NCBI GenBank assembly: GCA_900766005.1
Contig: CAAFTU010000100.1
Span: 1 to 64,000, forward strand
Origin: an uncultured Bacteroides sp.
GTDB taxonomy: Bacteria > Bacteroidota > Bacteroidia > Bacteroidales > Bacteroidaceae
Length of the DNA: 64,000 nucleotides
Direction of reading: 5' to 3'
The notes beneath the pieces were generated by a model that did not search any database, was not told the DNA's origin, and saw only the letters and a list, made by a program, of their open reading frames with translations. The position numbers and the translations under genes were made by a program. This document shows positions 55,248-62,553 of this stretch, piece after piece (position 1 is the stretch's first letter; every line of letters begins with the position of its first letter).

Positions 55248-55937
55248 TTATTCACCTTTCTTGTCGGTGAGTTCAACCTTAATCGTAGCACCCGAAGCCG
55301 CGTTCACATCCTTACCGTTCGATTTGTACGCCTTGTAAGCCGCATTCACCGCATTCAGAAACGCTCTCGACGTGATTGTAGAAGCCGTGATGGCATCCAC
55401 CTGGCCGCCGTCCTTGCTCACCGTCAGTTCGCCTTCCCCCGGGTTCATGCCCAGAATCGACTTCTTGCTCTCCTCATGCTTCACCGCCTGTTCGCCCTTA
55501 GCCAGGTCGTAAGCGCCAAACCACTTGTCCGCCTTCGAGCCCAAGCCCGGTGTTTCACTGTGAGCCAGCAGCGAGTAATTATAAATCTTACCTTCCGCAT
55601 CAAAGCCCACCAGCACCTTCAGTTCGCCGCCGAAGCCCATCGAAGTGGCCTGCACAGCCGTGCCCACCCACTTCTCGCCGTTCATTGCCGGATACAAGAT
55701 AAAGTCCACCTTCTTCTTGCCGTCCTTCTCACTGAACACCGTATCCGATTCCGTCACCGGATTGTTGGTAAATTCCGGAAGCACCTTCTTCAGCGCGCCG
55801 TTGAGCGTCTTCATGTTCGCCTCCGCAATCGGTTCCTTCGTCAGTTCGTTCACATACGCCAGCAACGCCACAGACACCGCAGTGACCCCCGTGAGCACCA
55901 GCAACATATTCTTCAAAGATGATTCTAACTTTTTCAT
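55248..55937 (-). CDS. rnfG: Rnf electron transport complex subunit G
   Basis: The 229-residue protein has one N-terminal membrane segment (NMLLVLTGVTAVSVALLAYV) and an extracytoplasmic FMN-binding domain. The covalent-FMN motif reads VDAITASTITSRAFLNAV (about 176-193). The usual (S/T)GAT is TAST here, but the flavin-accepting Thr is kept. GAYDLAKGEQAVKHEESKKS and a short charged C-terminus complete it. The first bases overlap rnfD by 4 bp (ATGA). Confidence 0.92.
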   Translation of the reverse strand: MKKLESSLKNMLLVLTGVTAVSVALLAYVNELTKEPIAEANMKTLNGALKKVLPEFTNNPVTESDTVFSEKDGKKKVDFILYPAMNGEKWVGTAVQATSMGFGGELKVLVGFDAEGKIYNYSLLAHSETPGLGSKADKWFGAYDLAKGEQAVKHEESKKSILGMNPGEGELTVSKDGGQVDAITASTITSRAFLNAVNAAYKAYKSNGKDVNAASGATIKVELTDKKGE

Positions 55938-56926
55938 TTTTTCTTCGCTACCTCCCCAAAGCGTTTTGGTTTACAATAGGTGTTAATCAGCGGAGTGAAC
56001 GCATTCATAATCAGAATAGCGAACGACATACCTTCGGGATACGCACCGAACAGACGAATGATCACCGTCAGCAGACCGATACACACACCATAAATCAACA
56101 TTCCCTTCTTGTTCATCGGCGAAGTCACATAGTCCGTAGCCATGAAGATAGCACCCAGCATCAGACCGCCCGAGAGCAGCTGCAGCACCGGAGACACATA
56201 CTTCGCGGGATCCATCAGGTGCATGATGCCGCCAAACACGAACACCGTAGCCAGGATAGACACCGGGATGTGCCAGGTAATGATCTTCTTCCACAGCATA
56301 TACGCCAGTCCGAGCAGCAGAGCCAACGCACTCACCTCACCCAGACAGCCGCCGTTCTGACCCAGCAGATGCGACAGCAAGTCTGGCAGCTGACCCAATG
56401 CAGCCGCATCCCCGTTAATCGCCTGTTTCATCAGCGCCAGCGGAGTAGCTCCTGTAGCCGCATCCGTGTAAGCCGTAAGCTGGCCCACCACCGGCCAGGT
56501 AGTCATCTGCACCGGGAACGACAGCAACAGGAACACACGGCCCACCAGAGCCGGGTTGAACGGGTTGCTACCCAGTCCGCCAAACGACATCTTACCCACA
56601 CCGATCGCAAACAGCGCACCCAACACAATGATCCAGAGCGGCAAGTTCGACGGCAAGTTAAACGCCAGCAGCACACCCGTCAGGATAGCCGAGCCGTCCA
56701 TCACCGTCGTCGTCGGTTTCTTCATAATAAACTTTCCGATGGCCCATTCAAAGAACACACAGGCAGCCACGGAAGTAGCAGTCACAATCAGCGCCCCCAG
56801 TCCGAAGAAATAGAGAGACGCCAGAAAAGCCGGTGCCAAGGCAATCAGCACGCCGTACATATTCTTCTGCACGCTGTCTCCCCCATGAACGTGAGGGGAT
56901 AAAGATACGATCAATTTATTTTCCAT
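55934..56926 (-). CDS. rnfD: Rnf electron transport complex subunit D
   Basis: The 330-residue membrane protein is RnfD. It starts MENKLIVSLSPHVHGGDSVQ and has ten or so hydrophobic segments. GLGSNPFNPALVGRVFLLLS (about 140) is the NqrB/RnfD signature, and AATGATPLALMK (about 175) has the Thr that carries covalent FMN. MATDYVTSPMNKKGMLIYGV is another family block. It follows rnfC by 5 bp. Confidence 0.94.
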   Translation of the reverse strand: MENKLIVSLSPHVHGGDSVQKNMYGVLIALAPAFLASLYFFGLGALIVTATSVAACVFFEWAIGKFIMKKPTTTVMDGSAILTGVLLAFNLPSNLPLWIIVLGALFAIGVGKMSFGGLGSNPFNPALVGRVFLLLSFPVQMTTWPVVGQLTAYTDAATGATPLALMKQAINGDAAALGQLPDLLSHLLGQNGGCLGEVSALALLLGLAYMLWKKIITWHIPVSILATVFVFGGIMHLMDPAKYVSPVLQLLSGGLMLGAIFMATDYVTSPMNKKGMLIYGVCIGLLTVIIRLFGAYPEGMSFAILIMNAFTPLINTYCKPKRFGEVAKKK

Positions 56927-56931
56927 ATTCC

Positions 56932-58269
56932 TTATTTTTTAGCTTGACGTGCGCGAATCATCGCACCCACCTTTCCTTTACCCAGGCGGATAAAGTCCAG
57001 AATCGGACGGTTGGAAGGACAAGTGAACTGACAAGAGCCACACTCAATGCACGACATAATATCTTCTTTCTCTACACGCTCAAAATCGCCATGAGCCGAA
57101 ACAGTGGCCAGCAAGAACGGTTCCAGCCCCATCGGACAAGCGCTCACACACTTGGCACAACGGATACAAGGCTGCAACTCCCCGCGCTTCGCCTCCTTCT
57201 TGTTCATGATCAGGATACCCGAGCTACCCTTGGCAGTAGGCACATCGATGTTCACCAGCGCCTTACCCATCATCGGACCGCCGCCGATCACCTTACCGGT
57301 GTCTTCCGGCAAACCGCCGCAGGCATCAATCAGCTGACGCATCGGCGTACCGATACGGGCCAGGAAGTTCGACGGTTTCGCCAGCGACTTACCCGTCACC
57401 GTCACCACACGTTCAAACAGCGGCTTGTTCTTCTGCACCGCCTGATACACCGCAAACGCCGTACCCACGTTCTGCACCACAGCACCCGTAGAGATAGGCA
57501 GCGCACCCGCAGCCACCTGACGCTTGATCACCGCATCAATGAGCTGCTTTTCACCGCCCTGCGGATATTTCACCTGCAGAGGCACCACCTCGATGCCCGC
57601 ATAGCCCGCAGCCACCTTCGTCATCAGCTCGATGGCATCCGGCTTGTTGTTCTCGATGCCGATGAAACCCTTGTTCACCTTCACCGCCTTCATCAGGATC
57701 GACACACCCACCATCACCTCTTCGGCATGTTCCAGCATCAGCTGATGGTCGGCCGTCAGATACGGCTCACATTCCACGGCGTTGATAATCACACATTCAG
57801 CCTTGAAAGCCGGCGGCGGACACAACTTCACCTGCGTAGGGAAGCACGCGCCACCCAAGCCCACGATACCCGCATCCGCGATCTTCTTCACAATCTCCTC
57901 CGGAGCGAGGTTGCACTCCTTCACCAGCGTTTCGCTGCGGTCGATGGATTCCTCCCATTCGTCGCCCTCCACATCAATGAAGATAGCCGGTTTCGCATAT
58001 CCGCTGGCATCAATCACGGAATCAATCTTCGCCACCTTACCGCTGACTGAAGAGTGAATGGCAGCCGAAACAAAGCCGCCCGGTTCGGCAATCTTCGTGC
58101 CGACCTTCACCACATCCCCTTTCGCCACAATGGCCTTTGCCGGCGCACCGATGTGCTGACCCAGCAAGATCACCGCCTTGGCAGGCACCTCGGCCGTGAC
58201 AATAGGTTGATGTGCCGACAATTTATTTTCGTGTGGATGCACTCCACCAATTGAAAATGTCTTTAACAT
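56932..58269 (-). CDS. rnfC: Rnf electron transport complex subunit C
   Basis: The 445-residue peripheral subunit takes electrons from or gives them to NADH. It has an N-terminal barrel-like region (GGVHPHENKLSAHQPIVTAE), the NADH/FMN-binding Rossmann part with AGIVGLGGACFPTQVKL (about 132-148), a SLBB region and two 4Fe-4S clusters: CIRCAKCVSACPMGLEP (about 367) and CIECGSCQFTCPSNRP (about 406). Its length is typical of Bacteroidetes RnfC, without the long C-terminal repeats of E. coli RsxC. rnfB lies 25 bp upstream. Confidence 0.95.
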   Translation of the reverse strand: MLKTFSIGGVHPHENKLSAHQPIVTAEVPAKAVILLGQHIGAPAKAIVAKGDVVKVGTKIAEPGGFVSAAIHSSVSGKVAKIDSVIDASGYAKPAIFIDVEGDEWEESIDRSETLVKECNLAPEEIVKKIADAGIVGLGGACFPTQVKLCPPPAFKAECVIINAVECEPYLTADHQLMLEHAEEVMVGVSILMKAVKVNKGFIGIENNKPDAIELMTKVAAGYAGIEVVPLQVKYPQGGEKQLIDAVIKRQVAAGALPISTGAVVQNVGTAFAVYQAVQKNKPLFERVVTVTGKSLAKPSNFLARIGTPMRQLIDACGGLPEDTGKVIGGGPMMGKALVNIDVPTAKGSSGILIMNKKEAKRGELQPCIRCAKCVSACPMGLEPFLLATVSAHGDFERVEKEDIMSCIECGSCQFTCPSNRPILDFIRLGKGKVGAMIRARQAKK

Positions 58270-58294
58270 ACACTTCTGTATTTTAGTCTGTTAC

Positions 58295-59176
58295 TTATTC
58301 TTTTACTTCCTTTGCAGCTTCAGCAGCCGGAGCAGCAGCCTCTTCCGTCTTCGGTTTGCGCGGCGGGAAATTCAGCGCCACGATGGCTCCCTGCGGACAA
58401 GCCTCTTCACACTTGCGGCACGACTTACACTTCGCCGGGTCGATATACGCCAGGTTGTTTTCCAGCGTGATGGCTTCAAACGGACACACCTTCACACACT
58501 TGCCGCAGCCGATACAGCTCGCCGTACAAGCCTTGCGGGCCACCGCACCCTTGTCCTTGTTGACACAAGACACATACATCCGGCGCGACTTCTTGCCCTG
58601 CGGACGGATTTCAATCACATTCTTCGGACAAGCCTTGGCACAGGCGCCACACGCCGTACATTTCGCCTCGTCCACTTCCGGCAACCCCGTTTCCGGGTTC
58701 ATGCGGATGGCACCAAACTGGCACGCAGCCACACAGTCGCCACAGCCCAGACAGCCGAAGCTGCAGCCCGTTTCGCCGCCATAGAGCGCTGCCACGATGG
58801 TACAGCTCTTGGCACCGTCGTACTGGTTCGTACGCGGACGGTTGGCACACGTTCCGTTACATCTCACTACCGCCACCTTCGGCTCAGACTCAGCGGCTGC
58901 CAATCCGAGGATATCAGCCACCTTTGCCATGACCGGCTGTCCGCCCACCGGGCAGAACTTACCGTCGAGCGAACCTGCTTTCACACACGCGTCCGCAAAC
59001 CCGCTACAACCGGGATAGCCACAACCGCCACAGTTGGCCTGCGGCAGCACTTCAGCCACCTTGGCAATCCGCGGATCTTCATACACGGCAAATTTCTTGG
59101 AAGCCACATACAAGATAGCGGCCAGCACGAGCGCTATCGCTCCCAATGAAATCACTGCAATCAGAATCAAATTCAT
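58295..59176 (-). CDS. rnfB: Rnf electron transport complex subunit B
   Basis: The 293-residue ferredoxin-type subunit starts with a membrane anchor (LILIAVISLGAIALVLAAIL, residues 3-22). Then comes the RnfB 4Fe-4S motif CGGCGYPGCSGFADAC (about 49-64) and four ferredoxin-like clusters: CLGCGDCVAACQFG, CTACGACAKACPKN, CIGCGKCVKVCPFE and CKSCRKCEEACPQG (about 143-257). A Pro/Ala/Glu-rich tail ends it. It accepts electrons from ferredoxin. It follows an RseC-like gene by 51 bp. Confidence 0.95.
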   Translation of the reverse strand: MNLILIAVISLGAIALVLAAILYVASKKFAVYEDPRIAKVAEVLPQANCGGCGYPGCSGFADACVKAGSLDGKFCPVGGQPVMAKVADILGLAAAESEPKVAVVRCNGTCANRPRTNQYDGAKSCTIVAALYGGETGCSFGCLGCGDCVAACQFGAIRMNPETGLPEVDEAKCTACGACAKACPKNVIEIRPQGKKSRRMYVSCVNKDKGAVARKACTASCIGCGKCVKVCPFEAITLENNLAYIDPAKCKSCRKCEEACPQGAIVALNFPPRKPKTEEAAAPAAEAAKEVKE

Positions 59177-59227
59177 AATGTTTTAGTTATTTATTGGTTT
59201 TAAAATGTTTTATAAATTCCTTCTTAT

Positions 59228-59665
59228 TCACCTGTCGCCAGCCGTCTGAACCGGTCGCACCGAAAAGGAGAACCGCTTCTTCAGCCGCGCCCGGTAGAGC
59301 CACAGCACGAAATAATAAGGCACGAGCAATGCCAGAGAAAGAAGCGGTGCCACCAGTTCATTCTCCAACCAAGCCATCAAAACAAATAAGGAAATCACTA
59401 ATAAAAAGAAAGGAAAGACGAAGGCCAACAAAACCGCCAGCATGCCCATCGACAGCTCGCCCACTACCAGCACCTTCTCGCCCACCTGACGGAGAGAAGC
59501 CGCCGGGTCTGTTATATCAATCAGTTTCTCCTGACTGTCTGCCGAAGAGCAATGCCCTTTGGCGCTGCAAGCCGCGCAGGCAGATGTCTGGACAATCCTC
59601 ACCCGGAGGTGAGACCCCTGTATGCTTTCCACAATACCTAGATGTGTTATCGTATTATTCGTCAT
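59228..59665 (-). CDS. RseC/MucC-family protein heading the rnf operon
   Basis: The 145-residue protein matches the RseC/MucC (SoxR-reducing) family. It has an N-terminal Cys cluster (TSACAACSAKGHCSSADSQE, about 27-46) and two membrane segments (MLAVLLAFVFPFFLLVISLF and LLSLALLVPYYFVLWLY) with a basic C-terminus. It is the first gene of the rnf cluster, as often in Bacteroidales, and may help deliver electrons or assemble the complex. A near-consensus promoter precedes it. Confidence 0.87.
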   Translation of the reverse strand: MTNNTITHLGIVESIQGSHLRVRIVQTSACAACSAKGHCSSADSQEKLIDITDPAASLRQVGEKVLVVGELSMGMLAVLLAFVFPFFLLVISLFVLMAWLENELVAPLLSLALLVPYYFVLWLYRARLKKRFSFSVRPVQTAGDR

Positions 59666-59694
59666 TTTGCAAACTCAACCTTACAAATCGCCGC

Positions 59695-59725
59695 AAATTT
59701 AAACATAATTTATGAACCGCGAAAT
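59695..59725 (-). promoter_or_regulatory. Promoter of the rnf operon
   Basis: On the minus strand TTTC, a 19-bp spacer and TAAATTTG (59695-59702) give a -33/-7 pair one base from consensus, 30 bp before the RseC-like ATG. Confidence 0.6.
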
Positions 59726-59740
59726 GTTTGTGACCCTTTT

Positions 59741-60202
59741 TTACATAAAAAGCTGCAGCGTGTAGGCATTTGTTTCTTTCCTCACAAAGCCCAATGACTG
59801 ATATAGCGCATTGGCCGCCACCCGCTTCGGTTTGCTCGTGAGATGCAGCTCGATCGGTGCCAGCTTCCGGGCCTCCGCCAGCAGATGCTCCATCAGCCGC
59901 CGTCCCAAGTGGCATCCGCGCAGCTCCTCGCTCACCACGACATCCTCCACCGACGCCTTCCGGCCCGTAGGCGAATGAAACACACACAGCGTGGCACAGC
60001 CCACGATCCGTTCCTCCCCGTCACACAGCACAAACAGTCGGCAGTTCGGGTCGTCCACCACCGCCTTCAGGTTCTCTTCCGTCAGCGTCACCCATTCCGA
60101 CAGCTGCTTCATCAGTGCGCCCAACTCCACTCGTTGCTTCGGCGTATACGCCGTCAATTCCTTCAGCGCCAGCACCGGCGCCTTTTCCAGTTCTTTATCC
60201 AT
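59741..60202 (-). CDS. GNAT-family N-acetyltransferase
   Basis: The 153-residue protein has the GNAT fold: CRLFVLCDGEERIVGCATLC (strands 2-4), VEDVVVSEELRGCHLGRRLM (motif A, with the Q/R-x-x-G-x-G/A-like acetyl-CoA loop GCHLGRRL, about 87-102) and LHLTSKPKRVAANALYQSLG (motif B). The substrate is not evident. It is leftward, 24 bp after a DUF4248 gene and 75 bp before the rnf operon. Confidence 0.85.
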   Translation of the reverse strand: MDKELEKAPVLALKELTAYTPKQRVELGALMKQLSEWVTLTEENLKAVVDDPNCRLFVLCDGEERIVGCATLCVFHSPTGRKASVEDVVVSEELRGCHLGRRLMEHLLAEARKLAPIELHLTSKPKRVAANALYQSLGFVRKETNAYTLQLFM

Positions 60203-60226
60203 CCTATTCCAAAATTTAATCCATTT

Positions 60227-60445
60227 CTACGGCTCCCCCAGCGCATCCACAATCACCCGCAGCTCCAGCGGTGTAAACGAGCGGCGCTGCGCCTCATAGC
60301 CCAAATCATTCAGCCGCTCCATCAGTCCGGGACAGCGTTCCATCCACCGGTGCATCTTGCGGTAGGCCGCCAGCCCCGTGAGATCGGGACAGTAGAGCAT
60401 AGCCAGTTCCGTACGTCCGTACGAACGAATCCTAAAATCTTTCAT
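60227..60445 (-). CDS. DUF4248 family protein
   Basis: I chose ATG at 60445 (MKDFRIRSYGRTELAMLYCP), giving 72 residues; the upstream extension in frame is hydrophobic and non-conserved. The sequence, with AAYRKMHRWMERCPGLMERL and the C-terminal FTPLELRVIVDALGEP, fits DUF4248, small Bacteroides proteins with an HTH-like appearance, often beside histone-like or mobile genes. Its function is unknown. Confidence 0.8.
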   Translation of the reverse strand: MKDFRIRSYGRTELAMLYCPDLTGLAAYRKMHRWMERCPGLMERLNDLGYEAQRRSFTPLELRVIVDALGEP

Positions 60446-60741
60446 CGCATCCGAATTTAATGATTTACTGCCAACAAAAATACAAAAAAACAGGGGAAAA
60501 GCAACGGCTTTCGCCACAATAACCGACAAAAACAAGCAAAAAAAAGCAAGATTCGCTCACTACCGTCAACAACCGACAACTGCCCTTTCCGCCGCCTGTA
60601 TCTTTGCATCGTCAAAAGGGAAAAAGCTCCCCGGCGACCCTCGGCCGACAGCCCATCCGGACCGCCAGCCGACGAAAGGCAAAGACAAAGCAGCGATACT
60701 GCCATGGGTAGACACATTAATAAACCATTAATAGTGTCTAA

Positions 60742-61122
60742 ATGATGACGAAAATTCGCAAAAAGTATTCGGACGAGGATAAATTGCATTTCGTTCGACT
60801 GTACCAAGAATCTGGCATGAGTAAGAACTCTTTTTGCCGTAGGTATGAGATATGTAATCATACTTTACTAAATGCCTGGCTAAAAAAGTTTGCACCCAAT
60901 CAAAAAGAAGTATATTTGTCTTTAGAAACAGATTTAACAGATATGGCCAATCGTAGTAAGGAAGATTTCAAAGACGAAAATGCTCAACTAAAAAAGCGCA
61001 TTAAAGAGTTGGAAAAAGCACTTGCTTTTTCTAAGTTGGAAACCGAAGCACGTGATTTGATGATTACTCGTGCAGAAGAGTATTTTAACATCCCCATCAG
61101 AAAAAAACCTGGGGCCAAATAG
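60742..61122 (+). CDS. IS3-family transposase OrfA
   Basis: The 126-residue protein has the OrfA HTH (YSDEDKLHFVRLYQESGMSK, YEICNHTLLNAWLKKF) and a leucine-zipper-type C-terminal helix (DENAQLKKRIKELEKALAFS). It binds the IS ends and regulates transposition. The ATG at 60742 is followed by another Met; either could be used. It ends in TAG 14 bp after the frameshift site. Confidence 0.9.
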   Translation: MMTKIRKKYSDEDKLHFVRLYQESGMSKNSFCRRYEICNHTLLNAWLKKFAPNQKEVYLSLETDLTDMANRSKEDFKDENAQLKKRIKELEKALAFSKLETEARDLMITRAEEYFNIPIRKKPGAK

Positions 61123-61165
61123 TAACGGATCTGGTCAGCCAACGCAACTTAAAGATTGCGTTGGC
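61101..61165 (+). promoter_or_regulatory. Programmed -1 frameshift signal of the IS
   Basis: The heptamer A-AAA-AAA (61101-61107) lies in the OrfA frame as AAA AAA. A -1 slip joins the OrfB frame, which is open from 61089. Downstream, GCCAACGCAA (61138-61147) and TTGCGTTGGC (61156-61165) form a perfect 10-bp stem that can stimulate slipping. This gives the OrfAB fusion transposase usual in IS3 elements. Confidence 0.75.
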
Positions 61166-62108
61166 CTGCCGACTGTTTGGCCATTGCCGTCAGGCTTATT
61201 ACCAGTCTAAGCTTGACATTGAAAATCAAATCAAAACGGAACGTATGCTTTTGGATGCGGCATATGAAATACGTGAAAATGACCCAGGTATAGGTGCTTA
61301 CAAACTATGGATTATGCTGATAGCTCTTTACGGAAAGGAACAGGTGTGCGGACGCGATAGTTTCTATACTCTCTTACGTCAGCACCGTCTCATGCTCCCT
61401 CCACGTAAGGTAAGACATACGACTAACTCCAATCATAGATATCATAAATGGAAAAACTTAATCAAAGGAATTACTCTGACTTCTGCTAACAAGTTATGGG
61501 TCAGCGATATTACTTATATACCATTGGCTAATGGTGATGTCTGTTACCTTCATTTGATAACCGATGCGTATTCACGCAAGATTGTGGGTTGGGAATTGGC
61601 AGATACCTTGCGTGTGTCTGCCAGTATAAATGCCTTAGACAAAGCAATTCAGCAAGCAGTGTCAATGACCGGTTGCGAAGATTTATCCGGGCTTATTCAT
61701 CACTCAGATCGTGGAGTGCAATATTGCTGTGATAAATATGTAAATGCTCTGAATAATAACAAAATCGCTATCAGCATGACGGAAGATTACAATCCTACTG
61801 ACAATGCAATAGCAGAGCGTATAAACGGCATAATAAAGACTGAATTAGTCTATCAGCTACGCTTAATGGAAGATATAACCCAAGCAAGAGAATGTATAGG
61901 GCGCTACATAGACTTTTATAATGATAGAAGACCACATATGAGTATAGATTATAAAACACCAGCAGCAGCTCACTTACAAACGGGTGAACTCAATAAGAAA
62001 TGGAAAAAGAAAAAATACCCAAACAAGAAGAAAAATGATGAGGAAAATGAACTATATTTGCAAAACCGAACAACAAGTCAGGGTGAAGGCATATGCCAGC
62101 AATTCTGA
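61161..62108 (+). CDS. IS3-family transposase OrfB (DDE integrase core)
   Basis: The 315-residue product has the HTH_21-like start (ENDPGIGAYKLWIMLIALYG) and the rve catalytic core: LWVSDITYIPLANGDVCYLH (first Asp), LIHHSDRGVQYCCDKYVNAL (second Asp) and DNAIAERINGIIKTELV (Glu). DFYNDRRPHMSIDYKTPAAA is the C-terminal signature. All DDE residues are present, so the transposase may be active. It is probably made as a frameshift fusion with OrfA, since its own start (TTG at 61161) is weak and lies inside the stimulatory hairpin. Confidence 0.9.
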   Translation: MACRLFGHCRQAYYQSKLDIENQIKTERMLLDAAYEIRENDPGIGAYKLWIMLIALYGKEQVCGRDSFYTLLRQHRLMLPPRKVRHTTNSNHRYHKWKNLIKGITLTSANKLWVSDITYIPLANGDVCYLHLITDAYSRKIVGWELADTLRVSASINALDKAIQQAVSMTGCEDLSGLIHHSDRGVQYCCDKYVNALNNNKIAISMTEDYNPTDNAIAERINGIIKTELVYQLRLMEDITQARECIGRYIDFYNDRRPHMSIDYKTPAAAHLQTGELNKKWKKKKYPNKKKNDEENELYLQNRTTSQGEGICQQF

Positions 62109-62351
62109 CTAAGACAGAGTACCCCATCGAGGGGCACCCTGTCTTACCGAACAAGCAAGTCAGAGCTCGGCAAGTCCAGTAATTCTATGTTGTGATTTTT
62201 TTAGCTGATCAAAAACTGTGTTAGTGAACTTTGGACTAATTTCAAGAATTGTCTACTATCTCAGCATTGAATTATGTAAACCGTCTACTGATATAGCTTA
62301 TAAAAAAGATAAACCGTCTACTCAAATCAGGAAAAGACATACAGTACAGAT

Positions 62352-62440
62352 AGCACATGAAAAGCATAGGTTTACGAATGCTAAACCTATGCTTTTCATG
62401 TGCTAAACCTATAGGTTTTGAAGTACAAACCTATAGGTTT
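62352..62440. repeat. 23-bp inverted repeat plus two 14-bp palindromes
   Basis: 62352-62374 (starting AGCACATGAAAAGCATAG) is the exact reverse complement of 62382-62404, with a 7-nt loop. It is followed by two copies of AAACCTATAGGTTT at about 62405 and 62427, which share the AAACCTAT core with the hairpin arms. The cluster could fold into alternative hairpins. Confidence 0.75.
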
Positions 62441-62491
62441 TTCTATGTAAAGTGCCCACTTTAAAAAGGCAAACTGGCAATCTACGAAACA

Positions 62492-62524
62492 AAGAAGGTG
62501 TGCAAACGAGGTGCACACCTTCTT
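62492..62524 (-). terminator. Terminator of the lipoprotein gene
   Basis: AAGAAGGTGTGCA (62492-62504) and TGCACACCTTCTT (62512-62524) form a perfect 13-bp stem with a 7-nt loop, 29 bp beyond the stop of the leftward gene. Confidence 0.75.
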
Positions 62525-62553
62525 CTTTAAATATTATTGCCGTAATAAATTCA

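Larger units (their letters stand above)
60742..62108 (+). mobile_element. IS3-family insertion sequence
   Basis: Two overlapping-frame transposase genes with a slippery heptamer between them define an IS3-family element. The ends are not resolved: TAGACAC-N18-GTGTCTA-like dyad at 60700-60732 lies at the probable left end, and an imperfect hairpin (AGACAG...CTGTCT) at about 62112-62144 lies at the right. I could not identify a matching terminal inverted repeat pair or a target duplication with certainty. Confidence 0.85.
62109..62553. other. Intergenic region with strong palindromes
   Basis: No gene is visible in these 445 bases. They hold the IS right end, a short repeat (AAACCGTCTACT at 62278 and 62311), a 23-bp perfect inverted repeat, two AAACCTATAGGTTT palindromes, and the terminator of the downstream lipoprotein gene. 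Confidence 0.6.

Noticed and set aside
56833..58050. A 405-codon plus-strand frame in the rnf region.
   Set aside because: His/Arg-rich low-complexity shadow of rnfC and rnfD.
60690..62150. Terminal inverted repeats of the IS3 element.
   Set aside because: Candidate ends on the two sides did not match convincingly by eye, so exact boundaries are not given.
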